25,429 nucleotides of DNA from a virus: positions 1 through 25,429 of the IMG/VR virus record IMGVR_UViG_3300024344_000118; one strand, given 5' to 3'. The number at the start of each line of letters is the position of its first letter. Within the stretch, counting starts at the first letter, position 1. Of this stretch, positions 7,328 to 15,321 are shown in pieces. The notes under the pieces were generated by a model. The model saw nothing but the letters and a program-made list of their open reading frames with translations. It searched no databases and was not told the origin of the DNA. The position numbers and the translations under genes are program-made.

Positions 7328-8092
7328 CTAAATAGGTGAATTAGTTTTATTAGAGTTATCGCCATGCTTAACTTGAATGTCTCCTTTTGAAACACTGTCA
7401 GAAAAAGCTTTAGCTTGTTGATACATAGAGGCATCTGCCACCTGTTCAACTTTACTAACTTCCCAACCAAACCATGTACCTTTATCATTAGATTGTTGCA
7501 CGGTTTTTAAATTATAAATGTGGCTAAAAGATGCTGGAGTAAATAATCCATTCTTACCTTTTAGTTTTATACTCTGCATCATGCTGTTCCATTTTCTACT
7601 AATTTTTAATTGAGTAGATTTCATTGCAATTAATGCAGTTGACGGAGTTTCCCCCATGGTTATCACAAAGTGACTAGCTGTCTTTTCAATATAATTACCG
7701 TTTTGTAATCTATCTTTGTAGTCAGCTCCTCTTGTTGTTTGTGATAAAATATCACTAGTTGATGGATGAATTTGAATGGGAGCTCCCGGGCCATCGCCTC
7801 TGTCCTTCCATTCAATGTATTCCAATCTGTAATGACATGGAATAACATTTAATCCTTTTTCTCCATTAAACAACTCAGAAGTTACAGAGTTGTAAATCAT
7901 GCCAGGTTCTGCACCTTCAACATATTTACCATCTCTTTTATTAACCTCTGGAGATAGTTGTCCTAGTATCTTTAGAAAAGGTAATGCTAAATCTTCTTGA
8001 GTTAGATTACCGATTCCTTTATTTGCATCAGCTTCAAAAACATTTGTTGCTAATGCATTTTCTTTTTTCGTTGTTACTTGTGCTTTGCTCAT
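7328..8092 (-). CDS. Conserved early phage protein, candidate ssDNA-binding role
   Basis: A 254-aa soluble protein with no signal or membrane segment. Residues about 20-75 contain EADANKGIGNLTQEDLALPF and SPEVNKRDGKYVEGAEPGMI, followed by a beta-rich core (NVIPCHYRLEYIEWKDRG; TALIAMKSTQLKISRKWNSM). I recall near-identical opening motifs in marine phage hypotheticals near primase/helicase genes. The position just before the primase suggests a replication role such as single-strand binding or recombination. It lacks the acidic C-terminal tail of classical SSBs, so that is conjecture from neighbourhood. An AAGGA about 11 nt upstream of ATG 8092 supports the start. The gene ends just before a strong hairpin. 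Confidence 0.8.
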   Translation of the reverse strand: MSKAQVTTKKENALATNVFEADANKGIGNLTQEDLALPFLKILGQLSPEVNKRDGKYVEGAEPGMIYNSVTSELFNGEKGLNVIPCHYRLEYIEWKDRGDGPGAPIQIHPSTSDILSQTTRGADYKDRLQNGNYIEKTASHFVITMGETPSTALIAMKSTQLKISRKWNSMMQSIKLKGKNGLFTPASFSHIYNLKTVQQSNDKGTWFGWEVSKVEQVADASMYQQAKAFSDSVSKGDIQVKHGDNSNKTNSPI

Positions 8093-8097
8093 CGTTC

Positions 8098-8649
8098 TTA
8101 TTTCCTTGTTATTTTGGTTCTGTTTCCTGAGAACACGTTAAATAGTTCAGAGGGCATATCTAGTCCATTTTCGATACGCTCTCTGACTAAAGCTTTAAGT
8201 GTCATAGGTTCAACCTTTAATTTTTGGACAGGTTGATATCCCCGACTCTGTGCAAGGTTAGCATAATTTGCTGCCTTGTTATCTTCGTTACGACCAAAGG
8301 AAACAGTTACCTCATTTTTAATAAGGTCACCTAGGTCGTTATCTCGAAGCCATTTAAATGCTTCTTCTTTCCTTGCGGTAGGGATAGAAGCACCGTAGAC
8401 GGGTTTCACTTCAACAGCGGATCCGTCTGCTAATTTCATTGTTCTCACATTCATCTCTTGCATCATAGTTGGTATAACTTCACCTCCAACCATTTCTATT
8501 TTCTTTTTAAGTTCTTTAATGTGAGCCTCTGTATCTGCGAGTTCATCTTCTAGTTTTTGTAGTTTTACTACTTGTGAAGATAAATCACCAACGTCATCTA
8601 TTTTAGATAATGAAGATGTTTGATCTTCCTCAAAGTTTATTTTACTCAT
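8098..8649 (-). CDS. Conserved early phage protein with N-terminal coiled coil
   Basis: A 183-aa protein. Residues about 20-55 (QVVKLQKLEDELADTEAHIK and following) predict a coiled coil with heptad Leu/Ile/Val. A C-terminal globular part of about 120 residues contains VKPVYGASIPTARKEEAF and KNEVTVSFGRNEDN. An ideal AAAGGAG lies 7 nt before ATG 8649, inside the last codons of the upstream 118-aa gene, giving an 8-bp overlap and probable coupling. I recall this family as an unnamed protein in marine and other alphaproteobacterial phages near replication genes. A Gam-like or structural coiled-coil protein would be an alternative, but no diagnostic motif is seen. Function unknown. Confidence 0.82.
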   Translation of the reverse strand: MSKINFEEDQTSSLSKIDDVGDLSSQVVKLQKLEDELADTEAHIKELKKKIEMVGGEVIPTMMQEMNVRTMKLADGSAVEVKPVYGASIPTARKEEAFKWLRDNDLGDLIKNEVTVSFGRNEDNKAANYANLAQSRGYQPVQKLKVEPMTLKALVRERIENGLDMPSELFNVFSGNRTKITRK

Positions 8650-8998
8650 CTATTTCTCCTTTCTCATATAGATTGATTTGAATGGGATAATATCTTCTTT
8701 CTTGTTTATCCCATTTTAGTAAATTATATTTACCGTTTGTTATGTCGGACACAACAGAACAAGCAACACCTATTATAGCAGGATCTCCTGTTAATAATAG
8801 ATAATCTTCTGGTTTATAATCTCGTAACATTTTACGAAGTTTAAATACCAAAGGTCCAGGTGATAAAATAATTTGAGAAGTTTCTGGTAACAAAACTTTT
8901 AACCTCCCATATTCAGACGCACCTATAATATTTATTTTAGGGCGACCATCCCTTGTGCCAGGTATATCTTGTAGTATGTAAACAAAATTTTCCTTCAT
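8642..8998 (-). CDS. Conserved hypothetical early protein, first gene of the leftward early operon
   Basis: A 118-aa alpha/beta protein. Visible segments are FVYILQDIPGTRDGRP at the start, YGRLKVLLPETSQIILSPGP, then DYLLLTGDPAIIGVACSVV and a C-terminal KWDKQERRYYPIQI strand. I recall this pattern as a very common unnamed marine phage protein. The alternating hydrophobic strands and GDPAxxG loop suggest a small nucleotide- or nucleic-acid-associated fold, but no catalytic motif can be named. It is the first minus-strand gene after the divergent promoter region and has only a weak Shine-Dalgarno (AAGAAAG). The leader is short whichever promoter is used. Confidence 0.82.
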   Translation of the reverse strand: MKENFVYILQDIPGTRDGRPKINIIGASEYGRLKVLLPETSQIILSPGPLVFKLRKMLRDYKPEDYLLLTGDPAIIGVACSVVSDITNGKYNLLKWDKQERRYYPIQINLYEKGEIDE

Positions 8999-9005
8999 AA
9001 CTTTC

Positions 9006-9043
9006 TTGACATTGAATTTAATCTATCCTATATAATATGTCAA
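9006..9043. promoter_or_regulatory. Overlapping divergent sigma70-type promoters within an inverted repeat
   Basis: The 66-bp gap between divergent genes holds TTGACAT (9006-9012) and its exact inverted copy ATGTCAA (9037-9043). On the plus strand, perfect -35 TTGACA is followed after 17 bp by TATATA (9029-9034), or after 19 bp by TATAAT (9031-9036), upstream of the SNF2 gene at 9065. On the minus strand, perfect -35 TTGACA (9043-9038) is followed after 17 bp by TAAATT (9020-9015). An alternative minus -10 is TATTAT (9037-9032). The two promoters occupy the same DNA, so RNA polymerase should bind only one at a time. The spacing of the half-sites also allows an operator role. Confidence 0.65.
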
Positions 9044-9064
9044 TAGAAAGAATAAATAAAATTT

Positions 9065-10498
9065 ATGGATTATAAGTTTAAGACAAAGCCATTCGCACAT
9101 CAATTAAAAGCTTTGGAGTTGTCATGGAAAAAACAAAATTTTGCCTATTTTATGGAGATGGGTACAGGAAAGTCTAAGGTATTAATAGATAATATATCCA
9201 TGCTTTATGATAATGGTAAGATCAATGGTGTCTTAATTGTGGCACCCAAAGGTGTGTATAAAAACTGGTATGACATAGAGATACCCACACACATGGTTGA
9301 TCACATAGAAAAAAATGTGGTGCTTTGGCAAGCCAATATTACACAAAAACAAAAATTAAAATTAAAAACTTTATTTAAAGCAGGTGAAGATTTAAACGTT
9401 TTAATTATGAATGTGGAGGCTTTTTCAACTAAAAAAGGAGTTGATTTTGCTGAAAGATTTTTAGCATGTCACAAAGCCATGATTGCTATTGATGAATCAA
9501 CCACTATAAAAAATCCTGGTGCTAAAAGAACAAAAAATATTTTGTCTCTATCTAGGTATGGTAAGTATAAAAGAATATTAACAGGATCTCCGGTTACTAA
9601 ATCACCATTAGATTTATATACACAGTGCGAGTTCCTTGATCCGTGGTTATTGGGTCATAGTTCTTACTACACGTTTAGGACTCGATATGCTCTAATGAAA
9701 ACCGCTAACTTTGGTGGTCGTTCTGTGCAAATCGTAGTTGGTTATAGAAATCTAGGAGAACTGTCTGATAAACTAAAATCTTTTTCTTACAGAGTTTTAA
9801 AAGATGATTGTTTAGATTTACCAGAAAAAACATACATGAAACGAATTATACAATTAACACCAGAGCAATCTAAAGTTTATAATCAAATGAAACAACTAGC
9901 GCTTGCTGAGCTAAATGGTAAAGTCGTTACCACTGCAACAGTTTTAACTCAACTTATGCGACTTCATCAGATAACAGCAGGTCATTTTAAATCAGATGAT
10001 GGTGAGGTTCAAAATTTAAAAAATGAAAGAATCACAGAACTTACTAACATCTTAAATGAGATTAGTGGAAAAGTTGTAATATGGGCACATTGGAGAAACG
10101 ACATAGAAACAATTATTGAACATCTTAAAAAAGAGTATGGGGATAACTCAGTGGTTACTTACTACGGAAAAACAAGTTTGGACGACAGACAAAGTGCCAT
10201 TAAAAAAATGCAAGATCCAAATAGCAGCGTTAGATTTTTAGTTGGCACTCCGCAAACAGGAGGATATGGTATCACTCTTACTGGTGCATCCACCATGATT
10301 TATTATTCTAACGGTTATGACTTATTACTAAGACAACAATCAGAGGCTCGTATTGATCGTATCGGTCAAACAAAGAATATAAACTACATAGATATTATTT
10401 GTGAGGGAACCATTGATGAGAAGATTGTTAAAGCCTTAAGAAAAAAAATTAATATTGCAACAGAAATAATGGGAGAGGAGCTTAAAGATTGGATATGA
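9065..10498 (+). CDS. SNF2-type SF2 helicase/ATPase
   Basis: A 477-aa protein with the full SF2/Snf2 set. The Q-motif-like FAHQLKAL is at residues 10-17, motif I MEMGTGKS at 30-37, motif Ia LIVAPKGVYKNW at 57-68, motif II DESTTIKN at 143-150 (DEST in place of DEAH/DEGH), motif III LTGSP at 172-176, motif V GGYGITLT at 399-406 and motif VI QSEARIDRIGQ at 425-435. The length is that of a bare two-lobe translocase, with no accessory chromatin-type domains. Relatives are common in marine phages. The role may be fork remodelling, displacement of proteins from DNA, or recombination; it is not proved. It is the only large plus-strand gene and is transcribed away from the replication operon. The Shine-Dalgarno is weak. 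Confidence 0.94.
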   Translation: MDYKFKTKPFAHQLKALELSWKKQNFAYFMEMGTGKSKVLIDNISMLYDNGKINGVLIVAPKGVYKNWYDIEIPTHMVDHIEKNVVLWQANITQKQKLKLKTLFKAGEDLNVLIMNVEAFSTKKGVDFAERFLACHKAMIAIDESTTIKNPGAKRTKNILSLSRYGKYKRILTGSPVTKSPLDLYTQCEFLDPWLLGHSSYYTFRTRYALMKTANFGGRSVQIVVGYRNLGELSDKLKSFSYRVLKDDCLDLPEKTYMKRIIQLTPEQSKVYNQMKQLALAELNGKVVTTATVLTQLMRLHQITAGHFKSDDGEVQNLKNERITELTNILNEISGKVVIWAHWRNDIETIIEHLKKEYGDNSVVTYYGKTSLDDRQSAIKKMQDPNSSVRFLVGTPQTGGYGITLTGASTMIYYSNGYDLLLRQQSEARIDRIGQTKNINYIDIICEGTIDEKIVKALRKKINIATEIMGEELKDWI

Positions 10499-10560
10499 TG
10501 GTGATGTTAGCACTAACCATAGCTATTTTAGCTGTAATGTTTATTAATTCAGCGTCTTAA
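10495..10560 (+). CDS. 21-residue hydrophobic micro-ORF coupled to the SNF2 gene
   Basis: ATGATGGTGATG starts at 10495 in a 4-nt ATGA overlap with the helicase stop, and the frame closes at TAA 10558-10560. The peptide is MMVMLALTIAILAVMFINSA followed by Ser. About 17 consecutive hydrophobic residues are enough for one membrane span. A GGAGAGGAG stretch lies about 15 nt upstream inside the helicase gene. The overlap type is the same as in the replication operon, which favours translation. It could be a small membrane effector or holin-like peptide, or a chance ORF. The length is too short for coding statistics. Confidence 0.45.
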   Translation: MMVMLALTIAILAVMFINSAS

Positions 10561-10587
10561 TTTTAGGGGTACCCAAGTATCCTAAAA
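10561..10587. terminator. Inverted repeat between convergent genes, possible terminator or operator
   Basis: TTTTAGG (10561-10567) pairs with CCTAAAA (10581-10587) around a loop containing the palindrome GGGTACCC. It sits between the convergent plus-strand SNF2 unit and the end of the leftward virion operon, where a terminator is expected. Neither side has a long T tract after the stem. A second weak GCC/GGC pairing before GGCTTTTT at about 10615-10625 could serve the plus strand. A transcription end here is likely from layout; the exact element is uncertain. Confidence 0.4.
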
Positions 10588-10625
10588 CGTAAAAGACAGG
10601 CCTCTACGGCTATTTAAACGGCTTT

Positions 10626-10844
10626 TTATTTGTAAAAAATGGTGAAAAGAGACAAAAGTAACATTCCTAGACCACCAAGCAACCAGTAGAGTAGTCTGTC
10701 TACCTTGCCATGAATTTTGTCAATATCTTGATGCATGTGTTTGAGATGATTGTTCTTAATAGAACTAACCTCACGTTTCAATCCTGTGATATAGCCATAC
10801 AAAGCTATGATGTGTTCTCCGGTTGTTTTAGGATCTTTTGCCAT
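10626..10844 (-). CDS. Small coiled-coil plus C-terminal TM protein, XhlA/holin-like candidate
   Basis: A 72-aa protein. Residues about 15-50 form a charged helix with repeated KxxxxHxxxDIDKIHGKVDR character. Residues about 51-71 (LLYWLLGGLGMLLLSLFTIF) are one membrane span, ending in Tyr-Lys. This layout, an N-terminal cytoplasmic coiled coil with a C-terminal anchor, resembles the XhlA family found beside phage lysis genes. The opening, KDPKTTGEHIIALYGYI, is one I recall from marine phage small proteins. Its start overlaps the stop of the 1489-aa gene as TAATG, and it is the last gene of the virion operon. A holin or lysis-accessory role is plausible; no endolysin is visible in the window to support it. 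Confidence 0.78.
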   Translation of the reverse strand: MAKDPKTTGEHIIALYGYITGLKREVSSIKNNHLKHMHQDIDKIHGKVDRLLYWLLGGLGMLLLSLFTIFYK

Positions 10845-13800
10845 TATCTCCCTCCAAAGGCTCTAATTCTATTGATAGTTTGTTCTGACGTCAATGGTGT
10901 TTGTGTCTGAACAATATCAGGATCAGGTGTTGGTGTTGAACCTAGAGGAGGTGTTTGTATTTGAACATCTGAAGATATTACAGGTTTTTCTTCTTCAAAA
11001 AAATTAACCTCTCCATCAATTAAATCTATGTTTCTGTTTTCTGAGATAATTTTGTTAATTCCAGAAAAAGCTTGAAAATAAGGATTAGGCACACTTACAC
11101 CTTCTTTTGTATTTAAATCATTATTTATTTCAGAAATCCTATTAACAAAAAATTCACTAGGTTTATTAGGAGTATATTTACCTCTCATTAAATCTTCAAA
11201 AATATCTTTTCTTAATCCTTTTCTTTTAACTTTTCTTTCGATAACAATATTAGAAACACCTAAAGTTCTGGCAGCATCTATGTTTTTATACATCTCTTTT
11301 AAGGCTACAAATCTTCTACTTTCAGAATATTTATAAGCATCTAAAATATCTTCTCTAGAAACACGTCCACCTCTTAACAAAGGAGCTGTAAATAAATTAT
11401 TTGATTGTCTTAAATCACTTAAAAAAGATGTGGTCATAAAAGTTAGAGCTTTTTCTGGATCTGATTGAATAATTCTATATCCAAATAATCCCGGTAATTC
11501 ATCATCTAAATTAAAAAGATCACCGTATTTAGTTGTTTTACCTGTTGCTGCTTCACCTAATCTTTTTAATTGAGGTAAAGAACCTGGAGCTAAAGCCTCA
11601 CCTATGTGAAATATACCTTTTCCAACTCTTACCATTGGGTCATCAGCCTCAGACCAAATTCTTCTACCATCTATACCAACACCTCTTCTTAAAGTGCTGT
11701 CGATTAAAGCTTCAACAAAAATAGACTCTGAAGCAAATGGTTCTAGTATTTCACTAACTCCATCAACTAATCCCTTACCAAGAGCTTCTTTTAAAGATTC
11801 ATTAGAACCATCTGTTTGAGATAGCGCATTTTGCACAGCTCGATAGGGTCTAAGTAAAAAATCATAAGCGTTTGAGTAACTGAAATCTAGATATTTTAAA
11901 TGTCCTTTTTCATTTCTTCCTTGTGGAATTAGTGTTGAATTTTTTGACCACTCTGGAACAAATCTTCTTAAAGCTCTCATTTCTTCATCGGTAACATTGT
12001 GTTGAGCTTTGCCCATTTCAGCTAACATTATAGGTATACCTCCAACGGTTGTTCCAAAACCAAGTAATCTTCTTAAACCTAGAGCTCTTAACTGTGGGAT
12101 TCCACTTGTAATTTCATCAATAGATCTTTCTATGATATTATTACCCGTTCTCATAATCTCTAACGGAAATGCTATGAAGTTTCCAAATGGTGATTGTCTT
12201 AAGGCTTTTGCTGTTCGACCAATATATTCGTAGTTTGGAACTTGATTTCTAACGATATTAGCAGATATTTCATCTAAGAACCCTTCAAAAGATTCATCAA
12301 CAATTTCTTTTCGTGCTGTTTGTTTACTAAAATATTGACCTGCTGCTTCTAGTCCTTCAACTTCTCCATTTAAAACTGCTTTATAGTTTTGTCTATTTAT
12401 ACCAAGTTGATTTAAAATACTTGAGTGTCTGTTTCTCTCTAACTCAAATGTGGTAATTTTCCAAAAATCATCTTCTGCAATATAAGATTCTTGTAGTTTA
12501 CCAAATACTTTTTTAACTCCACTAGGTAATTTTTCTAATTTTTGTATTGCTTTTGCACCACTTGCTCCTCCAGCTATATCTCGAGTAAGTCTAGCTATCT
12601 CCCCCGCCTCAACTTGTGTTCCTACAATTCCTAACCTTTGATACCTTGCAAAATTTCTGGCTTTTTCCTCTGGCAAAGTTCCAAATACTCTTCCAGCTGT
12701 TAGTTCATAAGCATCACCCAAAACACCTTTTCCACCTAAAATTTTAGGTGCTAAAGTTTGAATGTCAGTTAAACCAGGTAATATTGCTCCGTTTGATAAA
12801 GTAAACGCCGTAGCACTTAAAAAGTTTCTTACGTGAGTTATTGGTGATAAAATTGTTTTTGCAATTTGTGTTGCACCCTTTGGTGCTAGTAACATGTATC
12901 GATAAGCAAGACCTATTTGTGTATTGTTTAACCAGTTGCTCATAGTGTCAAACATAGCCTCGTACTCAGGTGCTCTAACATATTTACCCTCTAATGCTGA
13001 TAAACCTTTTAATTGTCCTGTTTCAGGTTCAACATATCTAAACTTATTAGGATCTAATTTATTAGCAAAATCATCTCCAAACTCCCTTGCCATTTCTTGT
13101 GCTGTAAATATTTTTTTATTCGGACCTGTGCTAAACGCTTTGTTTAATTCATCCATATATCTCAATCCATAAAATAATCTTGCTTGTCTAGAAGTTGTAG
13201 CGTGAAACGTATAGGTAGGATCTTTAACAACTCCTAATAACTCTCTTTGATAAGGTTCTGCAACTCGTTTAGTTAAAACATCTGGTTGCAAAGCGACTGC
13301 TTTTATTTCTTCAGGGGTAGCTTTTTTACCGGTCACAGATTGAACGCCACTTTTAAATTCTTTTTTTAATACATCTTCAACATCTAAACCTTGTTCGTTA
13401 ATATAATTTTGTATTTGTTTATCTATGTTGGCATCCATTCTTTTTAATTCTGCTTTTGATTGAGGAATTAAATCTCCTTTTTTAAATCTAGGAGTTCCAT
13501 CTGCTAATTTTTCTGTTGAATCTTGAAGAAAATAATTTTTTTCATTTGCAGCATAAGATTTTAATTTATCTGCTTTTAAAATTTCTCTAGACTTTTTAAT
13601 TGTTTCTTCTGTAACTTTATATTTTTGAAAAAGAGGTAAATCATCAAAAGCTTTAAACCTATAATTTACATAACTTCCTAATTCATTAGAAAAAGTTTTA
13701 AATTGATCATCTGTTAGTTTACCCCCTTGCATAAGAAGAGAGGACATATTGTCAATTCCTAGACGAAGATTAATAACACTATCAGTTAATTTTTTAGAAG

Positions 13801-15313
13801 TAATATCATCAACTCCAGCATTTTTCATAGTGTTTTGTAAAAGTTTTAAAGAACTACTAACCTGATAATCATCTTTTGTAAAAATACCTTTTTTTATTCT
13901 AGCTGATCCTTGTAAATTTTGTTTTATTTGTTTTAATTCGTTTACTAATTGGCTTCTTCCTGGTTTCAATAATTTTTTTGTTTTTTTATCTTTTACACCT
14001 CGCAATAACTCTTCTCTTCTTTCTATTTGAAGAACTTCAGCGGTTGGATCTTTTTTAGCTGCAATACTTAAATCTTTTAACTCATCATCAATAAATTTAA
14101 TTTGATTTTCTAAATCAGGAACTTTAGATAATAATTGTTGATGACCTTTATTAATTTTAATTTTTGCTAAAACTCTATCTCCTCTTGCAGCGTTAAGGAG
14201 TAAATCTTTAGAATCAACTGGAGATGGCCCAATAAAATTTGGATTAACTTTACCTTCAATTATGTCTTGTATTCTCTCTTTTATTTTTTCTTGTGTTATA
14301 GGTTTAAATTTTTCTTCACCAAACTGTTTTCGTAGAGCATCATTAAGTGGATCAACAATTTCTTTAGTGAGTTGATCTAATTGTCTTGCTGATTCTAAAC
14401 TTGAACGTTCGATAGCTCTTATGGCATCTTCTGAAGTTTTTAAAGATTCTAACGTAAACCTACTTCCACCACCTTGTGGTGATAGTCCTAGTCTTACTTT
14501 TTGAACAATTCTTGCAGCAAAACCTGGTGCAAATTCATCTATGCCATTCGGATCAACATTTCTTACTTTTTGTATTCCTTTACCTGCACCAATTAATGCA
14601 AGATTAAACAAAGCACCCTCTGTTCCAAACTTTAATCTATTTTTTAATCTACGATAAGCTTCATCTCTACCTTCTTTTGATGTATCTCTATCCAGCATAG
14701 TTATTGCATAGGGTTCTAGTGAAGTCCCTTTTGCAATATCTGCTAACGTTCCAATATCCTCATCTGCAACAATAGCTTCACCAAGTCCAGCGCCTATAAT
14801 TCCACCGCTTGTTTTGCCCATTATCTTTCTACCTGCATTTGTCAGGCTGAAACTCTTTCCTGCTCGTTTTGCAGCTATGGCTTTCTTAGCTGTTTCTCTA
14901 GCAAATTGTTGACCTTCTTTTACACCTAATTTTCTTAATTCTTGAACAGCTGCTCGTTTACCTAACCCTCTAGCAGCAGTGGCTCCCGCTCTTGCACCAA
15001 GTGCAAAACCACCTACACCTAATGGTGCAATTTGTGTAATCGCTTGTGTGATTTTACCAACGGTTCTAGCTTCTGCTTCATCGTCAAAAGGATTAACATC
15101 ATCAAACCATTGCTCCACACTTTTAGCTGTATCTGTATCACCAATTAAATCAAATATTTCTGCTCCCAAAGATACAAAACCTTTTGGTATGTTCCAAAGA
15201 CCTGTTGCTACACCAGCTAATGCTGATTCAAAAAAACCAACATCATCCTCTGGTTTAGCTTCTTGTTTATTTAATTCGTCAACTGATATTTCTTGACCAA
15301 GTTCTATAGCCAT
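10844..15313 (-). CDS. Very large probable internal virion (ejection) protein, 1489 aa
   Basis: A 1489-aa protein, the largest in the window. N-terminal residues about 25-185 are Ala/Gly-rich with GxxxG-type and amphipathic segments (GVGGFALGARAGATAARG; GGIIGAGLGEAIV), suggesting membrane interaction. About residues 280-600 are charged and helical (coiled-coil-like). A hydrophobic stretch at about 805-860 includes SPITHVRNFLSATAF. The last 50 residues are Pro/Thr-rich. No lytic transglycosylase or enzyme motif was recognised. It is preceded by an ideal AGGAGG overlapping the stop of the upstream gene (TAGGAGG). Size, composition and its place after three Ala/Gln-rich proteins match the ejection proteins of podoviruses (T7 gp15/gp16 type position). 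That role is an inference. A polyvalent-type injected protein is an alternative. Confidence 0.75.
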   Translation of the reverse strand: MAIELGQEISVDELNKQEAKPEDDVGFFESALAGVATGLWNIPKGFVSLGAEIFDLIGDTDTAKSVEQWFDDVNPFDDEAEARTVGKITQAITQIAPLGVGGFALGARAGATAARGLGKRAAVQELRKLGVKEGQQFARETAKKAIAAKRAGKSFSLTNAGRKIMGKTSGGIIGAGLGEAIVADEDIGTLADIAKGTSLEPYAITMLDRDTSKEGRDEAYRRLKNRLKFGTEGALFNLALIGAGKGIQKVRNVDPNGIDEFAPGFAARIVQKVRLGLSPQGGGSRFTLESLKTSEDAIRAIERSSLESARQLDQLTKEIVDPLNDALRKQFGEEKFKPITQEKIKERIQDIIEGKVNPNFIGPSPVDSKDLLLNAARGDRVLAKIKINKGHQQLLSKVPDLENQIKFIDDELKDLSIAAKKDPTAEVLQIERREELLRGVKDKKTKKLLKPGRSQLVNELKQIKQNLQGSARIKKGIFTKDDYQVSSSLKLLQNTMKNAGVDDITSKKLTDSVINLRLGIDNMSSLLMQGGKLTDDQFKTFSNELGSYVNYRFKAFDDLPLFQKYKVTEETIKKSREILKADKLKSYAANEKNYFLQDSTEKLADGTPRFKKGDLIPQSKAELKRMDANIDKQIQNYINEQGLDVEDVLKKEFKSGVQSVTGKKATPEEIKAVALQPDVLTKRVAEPYQRELLGVVKDPTYTFHATTSRQARLFYGLRYMDELNKAFSTGPNKKIFTAQEMAREFGDDFANKLDPNKFRYVEPETGQLKGLSALEGKYVRAPEYEAMFDTMSNWLNNTQIGLAYRYMLLAPKGATQIAKTILSPITHVRNFLSATAFTLSNGAILPGLTDIQTLAPKILGGKGVLGDAYELTAGRVFGTLPEEKARNFARYQRLGIVGTQVEAGEIARLTRDIAGGASGAKAIQKLEKLPSGVKKVFGKLQESYIAEDDFWKITTFELERNRHSSILNQLGINRQNYKAVLNGEVEGLEAAGQYFSKQTARKEIVDESFEGFLDEISANIVRNQVPNYEYIGRTAKALRQSPFGNFIAFPLEIMRTGNNIIERSIDEITSGIPQLRALGLRRLLGFGTTVGGIPIMLAEMGKAQHNVTDEEMRALRRFVPEWSKNSTLIPQGRNEKGHLKYLDFSYSNAYDFLLRPYRAVQNALSQTDGSNESLKEALGKGLVDGVSEILEPFASESIFVEALIDSTLRRGVGIDGRRIWSEADDPMVRVGKGIFHIGEALAPGSLPQLKRLGEAATGKTTKYGDLFNLDDELPGLFGYRIIQSDPEKALTFMTTSFLSDLRQSNNLFTAPLLRGGRVSREDILDAYKYSESRRFVALKEMYKNIDAARTLGVSNIVIERKVKRKGLRKDIFEDLMRGKYTPNKPSEFFVNRISEINNDLNTKEGVSVPNPYFQAFSGINKIISENRNIDLIDGEVNFFEEEKPVISSDVQIQTPPLGSTPTPDPDIVQTQTPLTSEQTINRIRAFGGR

Positions 15314-15321
15314 GAATCCTC

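Noticed and set aside
7255-7488. Minus-strand 77-codon frame bridging the 254-aa gene and the primase
   Set aside because: It runs through the terminator-like hairpin and overlaps two better genes in another frame, with no recognisable features.
8999-9064. Replication origin in the AT-rich divergent gap
   Set aside because: It is only 66 bp, without iterons or clear initiator sites. Promoter elements explain the inverted repeat better.
14979-15296. Plus-strand 105-codon frame opposite the start of the giant gene
   Set aside because: It lies fully antisense to the strongly supported 1489-aa gene, which has an ideal AGGAGG site, and has Ser/Pro-biased shadow composition.
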